Shown here: piece by piece, positions 42,960 to 54,700 of the stretch
How the letters are laid out: each line of letters begins with the position of its first letter
Position numbering within the stretch: the first letter of the stretch is position 1
Source: Saccharina japonica
Lineage: Eukaryota; Sar; Phaeophyceae; Laminariales; Laminariaceae
Direction of reading: 5' to 3'
DNA: 64,000 nt
Assembly (NCBI GenBank): GCA_008828725.1
Contig: MEHQ01003140.1
Location: forward strand, 1 to 64,000
Position numbers and translations under genes: made by a program
The notes under the pieces: model-generated
Seen by the model: the letters and a program-made list of their open reading frames with translations, nothing else
The model's database searches: none
What the model was told of the DNA's origin: nothing

Positions 42960-43125
42960 CCAGGTATATACAGCCCCCCGCCTGTACACTGTTGGGCGTA
43001 AAAAACTCCTTGTAGAGACATTAATTTGCCACAATGTGCCTCTTTGTGGGGTTCGTTAAATTGTTTAATGTCTCCACAAGGAATGCTTTGCGCCCACATT
43101 GTGCAAGGTGGGGGTTGTCGCGGCC
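42960..43125. mobile_element. Hairpin element (family H)
   Basis: TTGGGCGTAAAAAACTCCTT and AGAGACATTA pair with TAATGTCTCCACAAGGAATG and TTGCGCCCACA. It is followed by GGTGGGGGTTGTCGCGGCCA. Relatives: 49145-49325 and 62455-62560, both also followed by a G-rich end and CCCGGCC. Confidence 0.75.
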
Positions 43126-43244
43126 ACCTGTGTATTGATAAGATGGGCCTCGTTCCTTTTTTCGCAACCAGCCTGAGTGTCTGCCATAGGAGCAGGAGAA
43201 TACCAAGCACGCACGCCTTGTTGTCCAGGTGCCAACCACCCCGG

Positions 43245-43415
43245 TAAAGGCCGAAAAACACAACGATCTCTGAAAAAAAATAACGAGCGTTTTTTGGACG
43301 GAAAAACATCGATCTCTGAAAATAAAACAACGAGCGTTTTTTTGGACGGAAAAACAACGACCTCCGAAAATAAACCAACGAGCGTTTTTTCGGAGATCGT
43401 TCCTCCATCGTATAC
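43245..43415. repeat. About 55-bp tandem repeat, three units
   Basis: Three units with ACGAGCGTTTTTTGGACGG, GAAAAACA and CGATCTCTGAAAATAAA. The last is inverted at its end (TTTTTTCGGAGATCGTT). Confidence 0.85.
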
Positions 43416-43594
43416 TGTACACCCCCTGATATGTTATGTCTGTCTTTTAGGTTGCTATGCATGCGTAGAAGAGACGGCGTCGCAGCGAACAACAGACCCT
43501 GCGTATCTATACAGCAGCGATGGGCATCACAGCCCGGCACATGGTTGGAGTACACGCTTCTTCTTCTTCTGTAGTCGCGGCTTCGCTATTACGA

Positions 43595-43905
43595 GGGACC
43601 ATAGTAAATAGAACCTACGGTATAGACAAAAAGCTATATATTTTTACCTGTTTTTGCCGAGGTTTTTACCAACAATATTTTACCAACAATATTTGGTCCT
43701 ATTTTTGCTACGGTCCCCCGTATTAGGTACTGTGTTCGTGTAGATACAGTAAGCATACTTACTTGGTGTAAAGATACAACGCACTATTTACGGGGGGGCA
43801 CATAGTAAACAGAACCTACGGTACAAACAGATACCTATAATATTTACACCTATTATTTCACTTACAACATTTGTTCCTATTTACTAATTAATGGTCCCCT
43901 GTAAT
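43595..43905. mobile_element. Two family E hairpins
   Basis: 43595-43735 and 43785-43905, both with ACATAGTAAACAGAACC or similar at the left and ACTAATTAATGGTCCCC-like or GCTACGGTCCCCCGTAT right ends. The region 43905-45620 has CA/GTA microsatellite-like patches and no supported gene. Confidence 0.7.
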
Positions 43906-45728
43906 AACGCATGTGAAATGTTTTGCATGCCCGCAAAATTGTTGTGAGAGCACTTCTTCTATGCATAATATTTCTAAGTAAAGTACAGAAAGGAAGAACT
44001 TTGTATACGTGCAACAAAGAAACGGGTGTGTGCGGCGTGTCTTCTTCACATACATACATGTAACCGCTATTTTTACACGTCAATATGCAGCACAACATCC
44101 AGTGCCCGTGCTGATTTTCCATTCGAGAGAGATACCTGGTACGTCGTACAAGCTCTGCGGCCATAGACTACGAGGCAGAGATACAAAACATCACAACTAT
44201 TGTACGAAGACGCAAGGATAACGAAATTATTGGACAGTGCAATCCCATGCCAACGCATTGGATACGAAAACCTTGACACATAGGTACGCAAGCCCCCAAG
44301 CAGATACGCACAACGTACTGCATAAACAACAAATACCATCTATCTACTCGTACTGTACGTGCATCAGTACAAACATGGTGTTATCAATTCGCATTCGCAC
44401 TCGCTACTCGTACTGTTAATACGTGTACAGTTACTCTTAGTACCCGGTGTACTTAAATACTCTCCTCCGGCTGCGAGCGTGTCCTTTCTTTCCCAGCAGT
44501 AAGTAGTAGTTCTTTTTTCCTCACTGCTTGCCCACACGCGGTCTACTCGGTCCACAGTATATGTACAGTAGAAGTAGTCGATCTACGGTGTCTACGTAGC
44601 TACTATGCACTCACGCGATCTTGAAGACCCTGGAGCACCATTGCTTTGCACCATGAAGCCCAGTGGATGCCTTGATGCGAGGGAGGCACGCCAGCCAGTG
44701 GTGGTTGCCGGTTATTGCCACTTGCCAGTGGGGTCGAAGGTCCAAAAAAACGCCCGACTTTTGGTTTGTTGGCCAAATTAAACCAACCCCTGTTGTTGTT
44801 GTGATGGGAGCTTTTTCAGTCTCACAGCAGCAGCAGCAGACAAATGGGACCGACACTGTGTAGTACGGAGTAGTAGTCTCAGACTCTAGAAGAAAAGAAC
44901 AGCGTTGTTAGACACACCATAATAATCCGTTGACCTTTCAGCGGCTGCGCTTTGTCGGTGAGTGTGTTCCGCGTGCATACGTAGCGCCGAGGGGTTATTA
45001 TTATTGTTGTATGCGCGGTATGCGCATGTAAATGATCAACTGCCTGCTGCAGGCGTCCCGACAAAAACCTGCATGCGCGTGCGGCGAGACTCTTGTGCTG
45101 CTGTCCGACGGTTACTGTAGTATTGTACGCACGCGCTGGTATATCTTGGAACTCCGAAAAATGAATAAACTTATGGAAACTGAAGAAAACCAAACGCTGG
45201 TGATATCTGATATCCTTGTACGAAGTATCAGGCAGGTTGTTGTGGAATATCAATACCTGTGGTGGTGCTGTAGTACCTGGTGCAACGTGTAGGAATCAAG
45301 CACTCAGTGCCGATGCATGGTCGATGACCTATCGTCTATTGGATCTCCGAGACTTCCTGCTTTTAGGCCGCATTATGGATCCGATGATACAGCAGCAGTA
45401 GCAGCATCGTCTACAGTAGTCTACTGTAATAGCAACATAATAAAACGCATCCCTGTGGCGTTACATATATTCGTCGCTAATTTGAAACCGTCGAGCACAA
45501 AAACAAACAACCGTACTCGTACGGTATAATACGTCTGGATTTCGGAAATATAGAGATCGCAACGAGGACACCTCATATTCGCACGTAGCGTGTCCTTACA
45601 GCAGCACCAGATAGCACGCCGTGTACGACGCAATACAACAACCTTGGTACCGCTGCTGCTGCTGTTGTGGTGAATTAACCAACACCAAGCAAGCGAGAGG
45701 AGAGAAGACCAAGAAGACGAGAGAGTCG

Positions 45729-48700
45729 ATGAGACGAAGCATCGGCGGCGTGCTCGTCACGCTGCTTGCAGGCATTGATGTCGTCGCCGTGGTATCTGCC
45801 ACCACAGCTCTCGACGTTGAGCTGCAGACTACGACTACTACTACCACGCCCTCCAACAGCAGTACGACCACAAAGGACCCAGAAAACATCAAGGATCCAG
45901 ATCCAGAAGATGATGATGACCGTCCGCCGACCGTAGGCATTCGAAACTTCCAGCCCATCTGTCCCAGCAACAACAACAGCACGGGCGGGGGAGCAGGGGA
46001 TGACGACGATACGCAGCATGATGATCACCGGGGCTGCGCGGTCAGAGAGAGGCTCGTTTCAGCGATGGAGAGCGATTATCGCCTGAAAGGTACGATGCGT
46101 TTTTGTTTGTTTGTATGTGCCACACAACAATTGAGAACCTACCTTCCGGGGACTTCAACTTCAGACTTCACAAGAGGAAAAAAAGAAAAAAATGATGATA
46201 CGTAGAGCAGTGGTGTACCCTTAAGAACTGGTCCCACGAATTTGGGGACAAACTACTTGGAATTAGTGTGGGACATTTTTTTCAATTCTGAATGGGTTAA
46301 GACCATCTCCGGTTAAGGCCATATTTCATAGTAGAGATAAGAGCAGGTAAGTCGGCTTGTCACGATGAAATAAACTACTTGGAATTAGTATGGTCAGTAG
46401 TAAAAGTTAAGACCATAGTAGAGATAAGACTAGCTAAGTGGGCTTGTCAAGGGTTGGTCTTAAACATGGGTACACCACCGTACGAGTACGACCTACCAGG
46501 TACGTATACTGTACTACTACAACAGCAGTATTACCAGGTACCAGGTACTCCAGGTACGTGTACTGTACTCGTAAAAACTGTCGATATCTATACGTAAGCA
46601 TTGGCAAATACTGCTTCGTTGGGAAGGGATGGGAAACAACTTTTACGGAGGACTATACATAGTAAGTAGGACCAAATACTGTTGGCAAAAATAGCCCCCC
46701 CCTCCCGTAATAACTGATGCCCGAACTGCCATGCATCACGGAGTCGTGCGGCACGACGAGAGCACAGCAGCATGGCCCTGCACGCACTGTGTTCGCTGCG
46801 CGCTTGCAGTTTGCGCTTTCGTACATTATTTTCATTAAGGCCAAACTTGTAATATTTTCGTCGCTGTATCTCTGGAACCCAAAAAGCCGCACCTAGAGTT
46901 CGGTACTACTGTAGGCCAGTATCCACTGGCAGTACATCGAGGGGTGGGCGCACCTTGACAGTTGATCTTTACGGGGGTTTTGTGCTTGGCGCCTGAAGCC
47001 AACCCTCCGACCCGAACCCTAACCCTAACCCGAATCCGAACCCTATTATGCCAGTGGTTAGTGCTGGGGTGCTGTGCTTGGTAAGGCTCTAGGTTGACTC
47101 GGTCGGCGTAGATGCTGAGCTTGGAAATACTGCTGTAGGTTGACTCGGGAATACTCCAAGTTGTTTGAGCCGCGTAAAACATACCCTCAGCCAACCAGAG
47201 TGCCTAAATAGCCACCTCAGGAAGAGCTACTATCATGCTTCGTCCAGTACTGAGTACATCTCTCCTGGCAGTACATAAATGTCTCCGGGCTGGGGGAGCT
47301 GCCAGGATTTCAGCATATAATTGGCAATTTACGTACGTCCGACAAAAACGCATCATCATACGTACATACAACGGAAACCCATCGAAACGTCAATATCAGT
47401 ACCGGGACGAAGCATGATAATAGATATTCCTAAGATAGCTATTTAGGCATTCTGGTTGGCTAAGGGTTTGTTTCACGCGGCTCAATCAACTTGGAGTCTT
47501 TCCCAGCCACAGCATCCTGTCATAAGGATTACGCTGGGCTCGGTAATTGATCGATCTTTTACCCCTGTAGCTCAGCAGGTAATACCCTCACATTTGACGT
47601 CGTCGAGGACACGGGTTCGAATCTCACTTCGAACGTTTCTTTTACTGAAACGCTTGCGCGTGCGTCCCTAAAAAACACGTCTCCCTGGTTCCCCAGGCAC
47701 TGAAACGAAGCAGGTAGGTCAACGTACGGCCGTATACGGTACCGACGTCCCAAATATCGCGCCGTTCAGAGGGGGGGAGAGTGCGATAAGGATTACGCTG
47801 GGCTGGGTAATTGATCGATCTTTTACCCCTATAGCTCAGCGGTAATACCCTCACAATCCCGAGTCACCCTATAGTCTTCCCAAGCTCAGTATCCACGCCG
47901 ACCGAGTCAACCTAGAGTCTTACCAAGCACATCATCCCAGCACTGACCACTGGCATAGGGTTCGGGTTCGGGTTCGGGTTCCGGTCGGAGGGTCGGCTTC
48001 AGGCTCCAAGCACAAGCCCCCCGTGAAGATCTACTATCAAGGTGTCCACCCCTCCGTCAATATACACCAGCATTCCGTACACGCCTCAATATTTTTAAAC
48101 ATAAATATATCACTGACTGTACATATGTTGTCATCATTCTCGACTTCTTGTTGAGTCAATCTATCGCACCATTCCTGACCCAAACATCGCCTGTGGGATA
48201 AACGGCCCAATCAGCGTAGGATGTTTTCAGCTCTGACGCATGCTACGATAAAGGTGCGCCATGTTTTTTTTTCTGAGCTCCTAACTCGAGGGGGTCTATA
48301 CTAATAGTGAGCCACCTGCCTTTGGAGGAAAATAAAAGTGCTACCCGATGACCAGTTCCATGACCTGAGTCTGGTATGAGATATAGTACATACATCACAA
48401 AAATAAAAGTCTGACGATTTTGGGTTAAGGAGCCTGATCATTCGGAAACATTTTCGGCCAAAAAGTGTCACTGGGATTACCTCTATCGTAGCACGCCTCC
48501 TCTATTAATAACCAAATAGTGCCTACCCACTCTAAAATAGGCGCTCTCGACAGCTGGTGTCATTCGAGCATATACATCTCCACACAGGGACTCGAACCCC
48601 TGACTTCAACCTTGACGTTCTCCGTGGTTAACTGCTAGACCACCGGGGCGACCGGCTTCAAAACAGATACATGAGAGTGGGTGGTACGTAGTGTTATCCT

Positions 48701-51700
48701 AGTGTGAGCGTGCAGCCTACGACAATTCGCGGAATGTTTCTGAGTGATCACAGCGTCTAAGCTCATTCATGCTGCACATTGGCGGATGGCAAACGTGAAT
48801 CATCATCATACTAATCGCAATAATAGTACTTCATGTTACGCGCGTTTCGTGCAACTTGTTGACGTACGGAAGCGCACGGCACAGTCCGCATGGGGCCCAA
48901 AATCCGTAATTCCAACACGTCCCCTTGATGAGAAGTCAGCAGCCAGACAGCCGATCAAGGCACGGAGTACCAAACTCCGACATGTTCGCCCGGACATGGG
49001 AGCATCGACACGGCCAGCATCAATATCGACACGCATCATGCCAACACACAACATCTTGGGGCTGGAGATGGACATTAACATACATAGTTACCCAACCTAG
49101 CAGTTCGCGTTGCTTCGTGTCTACAGATGAGGCCAAGACGCCCCCCCCCCCTACACAATGTGGGCGTAAGATAGTCCTTGTGGAGATATTTAAACAATGT
49201 GGCAAATCCCACGCAACTCTCAGCTACGTATAGGTACGCCTAATGGTGCTGTGCTACATTGTTCAATGTTTCCATCATAAATATGTTCACGCCCCCACAT
49301 TATGCAAGGGGGGAGGTCCCGGCCGTCTGCGCTTGAGCTTTCGTGTTATTTTTTTTTTTTTTTACGCATGCTACGATAGAGGTGCACCATGTTTTTTCTG
49401 AGCTCTTCACTTAAGGAGCGTCATACCTCGCCGAAAACATGATTTTGGAGCAAAATGAAAGTGCTGCTGGATGCGAAATCTCATGACCGAAGTGTCCTCT
49501 GAAACATTTTTCGTCACAAAAATGAAAGTCCGACGAATTTGGGTTAATGAGCCCGATCGTTCAGAAAACGATTCGGCCAAAAAGTGCTACCTCTACCGTA
49601 GCACGCGTCTTTTGTCGATGTATGCCCACCGGCCATGCAGTCGGTTGTTACGCGGCGCTAACGAAACATAGCTTTAAAGTGTTTTTTGAGTGAGAGACAC
49701 AGACCAACCCGCGCCAGCAGCTTGTTTCGGGGGGCCATAGTAAATAGGACCAAATATTGTTAGTAAAAACAGCTGAATGTATAAATTTTGGTCTGTACCG
49801 CAGGTCGTATTTACTATGGTCACCCGTAAGAGACCCGGTAGTGAAAATGGGGGTACCCCCCCCCTATGAGGGCACTTCCCTATGAGGGTACCCCCTTATT
49901 AGGATACCTCCCTATGAGGGTACCCCTCTATGAGGGTACCCCCTGTGGGGGTACCTCGCGTATGGGGGTACCCCCCTATACCCCTATGAGGGTACCTCTC
50001 ATGGAGTACCCTCCTCCCCTATGAGGGTACCTCTAATGGAGTACCCTCCTCCCCTATGGAGGTACCCCTACTAAAGGTACCCCCTGAGGGGGTACCTCCC
50101 GTATGGGGGTACCCCCCTATCCCCCCATGAGGGTACCTCTAATGGAGTACCCTCCTCTATGGAGGTAAACCCCCTATAGGTGTGCCCCTTAAGGGGGTAC
50201 CCACTGAGGGTTACACCCACATGGGGCTACCCCCCCCCCCCCCTCGTGATACGACTACGGCCATGCATGAATATGAAGTACACCCCCTACATGGGGTTAC
50301 CCCCCCTACTGTAGCCACTGACGCGTGCTACGAAAGAGGTAGCGCTTTTTGCTGATTTTTTTTCTGAACTATCAGGCTCCTTAACCCAAATTCGTCGGAA
50401 TCTCACAATTCTTTTGTTGCCATATTTTCCACTGTATATCTAGCTCATGGGATTGTTGATCAAGTACGTATATAGCACTTTTGATTTCCTCCAAAATCAC
50501 TTTTTCGGATGGGGTATGGAGCTCCTCAAGTGAGGAGCTCAGAAAAAGCATGGTGCATATCTATCGTAGCATCCGTCCACTGCTGGGATTGGTATTCGTT
50601 GTTTTCTCCCTGTAATGCAGTACAAGACCGGTTAATTACGTAGCGAGGATCGAACTTGGGGGTTTCTAGCGAGGACCGCAGCATTAGGGGACCGCCGAAC
50701 TTAGTAGGGCTGGACGGCAATATTAGGGGGCCGAACCCGCGGCTTGGCGCTATATATACAGAGGGTCGATTTCATGTGCACCTAGTTCAAGGTTGGGATT
50801 TGTTTAACCCCCGCCCCCTTCTGAGTTCCCATCTCGTGATTCGCACCCCCTCCCCCCGTCCGCTGAATGCACGAACTTCGTAAAAACATTTGAATTGCAG
50901 TCGTGCGCGATGCGGTGGGAGAACTTGACTGTGACTCCCTGGAGCTCGCCGAGGGGGCTTCCGCTCTCAAGTTCAGGGTTTCTTCGACAGAGGTGAAATG
51001 CGTCATCACGCACACAGCAATATATTACTTCCTCAAGTTGATTTACCTGCGCGCCCGCGCGGTGGCACAAACGTGCATTTCGCGTGTTGACATCCGCTGC
51101 ACCACAGGCAGGGTACGTCGCGGCCAAGTGCTCTTCGATCCCTAGATGTCGCCGCCCTGCGTACAGGACCTCCTGGGCTGGTATATGACGCGTTGAGCGT
51201 CCACCGGCCCCGCTCGCAACCACGCGGCAGCTCTTGGTCCTGACTGGCTCCGCTGCCTAGCCTTTGTCGGGTTTAAACGCCCAGTACATGGCAGTTAGCC
51301 CGTAAGATTATCATATGTATATATACCTTCCATTTCGATACATGTCGCGACGGGCATTCCACGAACCTTTCCTAGAACTTGACTTCCACAAAAACACACG
51401 TAGGCAATGGTCATCTAAACAAGGGCTACAACCCTTCTCACGGTAAAAGTGCAGGGTACGTACCGTGTTGGGGGAGGGGGGAGAAGATCCTGCTACGTAT
51501 GTGACCCCGGATCTAAGTTGCGACTAGGAGGGAGAGATAAAAAGAACGGCGAAGATAATACGTAGGAGGGGGAACATAAGCAAGAACAATCGCGCTACCC
51601 GCAAAGCAATGCAGATGTCTCATGCAGGACGGGTAGCCGCTATATTCCGTTCCTTTATTCTTTACATGTACTATAACAGCAAATCACACCCTAGTCTAAT

Positions 51701-54700
51701 TCCAGTCACCCCCCCCCCCCGAAACATGGCTGCATCAGCCATAAAATGGTGGACCGGTGATCCCGATGGCCCACCGCTATTCCGTTCATTTTTTTCCTTA
51801 CATGTACTATAACAGCAAATCACACCCTAGTCTAATTCCAGTCACCCCCCCCCCCAAAAAGAACATGGCTGCATCAGCCATAAAGTGGTGGACCGGTGGT
51901 CCCGATGACCCGACGTTTTCCCGTCAGCTTGCGTAGGTGTAGTTGCGAGGGAGGGGGGGGGGGGGGCGAGTAGACAACCAAAAGGCCCCGATTTGATGTG
52001 TTCTGTGCTCTGACCTAAGACAGAGCTCTGTTGATTATAGTTCCGTTCCGAAGGGGCGGGGCATGTAAAAGGAACGGGAAGCTCGACATTTAGATGCGTG
52101 CTACGATAGGGAATGCCTTAAATGGCACTTTGTTTTTGCCTTCTGGGGCAAATACTAATACTATAGTTTTACTTGGTGGGGCTTCTAGACAGGGTGGCTA
52201 CCCAATGAGGTATGCCTAGCCAATCAGACATGCCTTATAGTTGGAACTACCCTATATAAGGCATACCTTATCGTTGGAACTGCCCAACAAGGCACGCCCT
52301 ACCGCTGGAACTACCCAAGAAGGCATGCCTTACCGGTGGAACTACCCGATAAGACATATGCCTTATAAGACATATGCCTTATAAGGCATATGCCTTATCA
52401 ATGGAAGTACAAAATAACTCATGACTTATCGTTGAAACTACCCAATAAGGCATACGCCTTATCCTTTGGTTTTGTGCCATAAATCTCGAGATAAACCTAT
52501 CCCACGGGATCGCTCATCGGTCTTAAGTCAACCGTACACTTTTTTCTTAAAAGCCCGTGTCTGCGTGATACTATCTATACATAGCCCCTCAAGCGAGAAG
52601 CGTCAAGAATATCAGCAACATGGTGAACACCCTACCTTACGTAGAATGCCTGACACATGCTACGATAGAGGTGCACCTATGTTTTTGCCTTATAAGGGTG
52701 GTCACTTAAGGAGCGTCATATATACCTCACCGAAAAAAAGATTTCGGAAGAAAATAAAAAGTTCTGCCGGATGAGAAAAATATCCTGACCGAAGTATACT
52801 CTGGAAACATTATTCGTCACACAAATGAAAGTCCGACGAATTTGGGTTAAGGAGCCCGATCGTTCAGAAAACGATTCAGCCAAAAAGTGCTACTCGTACC
52901 TCTACCGTAGCACGCGTCGCCTCCTTACGGTGTGAGATCTCCCATCCCCAATCCCCGTGGTGGCAGGTGGTGGAAGCAAGGGTGAAGTCGTACACTGCCT
53001 GGCCTGGCTCGCTCTTCAGCAACAATCAGCCGAGAAAGGTACGTCTAAATTAAAAAAAAAAACTATTTCATTTACATGGTATCCCCGTTTCCCATCTATT
53101 TATTGTGAAGGCGTTACTATTTCTATTATTCTGAGTAGGATTATCGCCCTCCCGCTTAGGATTAATGACCGCGGGAGGGGGGCGGGGGGGAGTGTAGTCA
53201 GGTCGTGCATAATCGTAGTCGTATGACCATAGACCCTCGCATCCTTCCAATGCCGGGACGGAGCACATCGGGTTGCTACCGACCAGGCAGACAGTGCTAA
53301 CTACAGCAAGCGCGAAGCGCCGTCAGATGTCCGAAGAGGCGCGTGAAGGGTGCCCTGCATCCTACTACAAGCCATGCGGATGACAACATTGATTTCATTG
53401 GTTTATTTTCCGGTGCGGCCACTTCCAGAGACAAGAATGGGTATCTCCTGTGTAACTGCCTCGTGAGTGCCGTGCCATATTCACACTACGTGATACGATT
53501 ATTCCTCTCGTGCGGAGTTAAGTAAGGTTCTCCACCCCCGCACATAGGATCTAACTCGACCGTCAGCCGCGGTGACCGCCAAAAAAATACAAAAAAAAAC
53601 GCGGTGCCCTGGTTGTTTTGCTCTCGCAGTGCATGGCGTGGTTTACAGCGTTGCTACCAACCGACGCTAACCCAACCTATATATATAACACATAGATTAC
53701 ATAACTGCATATATATAAGGGTGTGATACTATGGGGATGGCCTACATTTTGTTTTTGTCTTTTTGATGAATCTCCATGGCCACCCCATGGGGCGGACTAT
53801 CGACGTACTGCCCGCGGACTGTCCGCGGACGTCTCAGGTACTGTCCGCGCAAACAAGACTGTCCACATCTATCCACGGATAGCCCACGGATTGTCCGCGG
53901 GCGTCCCACTTCTGTCAGTAGACTGTCCCCGGACGCCCCACGGGACGCTCTACGAACATGTCCGCGGACAATTCACTGTCCAAGTACGGTACTGCCCAAG
54001 GGCTGTCCGTGGGCTATCCACGCGGACTGTTCGCGGAATATCCACGGTTTACCCACGGACGCCCCAAGGGGCTTGCGGATAATTCGGTTGGGCTGGTACT
54101 TCTTGTAGTCGGTTTCCTACCGCTTTGAACCGAAATATAAGGATACTTTTGATGAAATGTTAAACTACTTGTGAAGACGTGTGCTACGATAGAGGTACGT
54201 ATAAGGTGTACCGTTTTTTGGCTGATTTTGTTGCTGAATGGTCGGGCTCTTTAACCCATTCAGAACCGGAAAAAAAAATGTCCCACACTAATTCTAAGTA
54301 GTTTGTCCCCAAATTCGGGGGACGGGGGACCAGGTCTTAAGGGGTTGACCCAAAATCGTCCTTTTTTTTTTTTCATGATTGTGTTGAATTAGTTTTGAAC
54401 GATTGCTCAGGGCCATGGGGTTCATCATCGGGTACATATCACTTTTCAGCTCCTCAAAAATCATTTTTTTTTTTCGGGTAGGTATAGACGCATGCTACGA
54501 TAGAGGTGCACCATGTTTTTTCTGAGCTCCTCTCACTTGAGGAGCGTCAAATACCTCACCGAAAAAAATGATTTTGGAGGAAAATGAAAGTGCTGCCGGA
54601 TGCAAAATCTCATGATGACCGAAGTATACTCTGAAACATTATTCGTCACAAAATGAAAGTCCGACGAATTTGAGTTACGGAGCCCCATTGTTCAGAAAAC

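Noticed and set aside
47555-47640. Functional tRNA gene
   Set aside because: A and B boxes are present, but the acceptor and anticodon stems do not pair and the segment is repeated incompletely at 47789.
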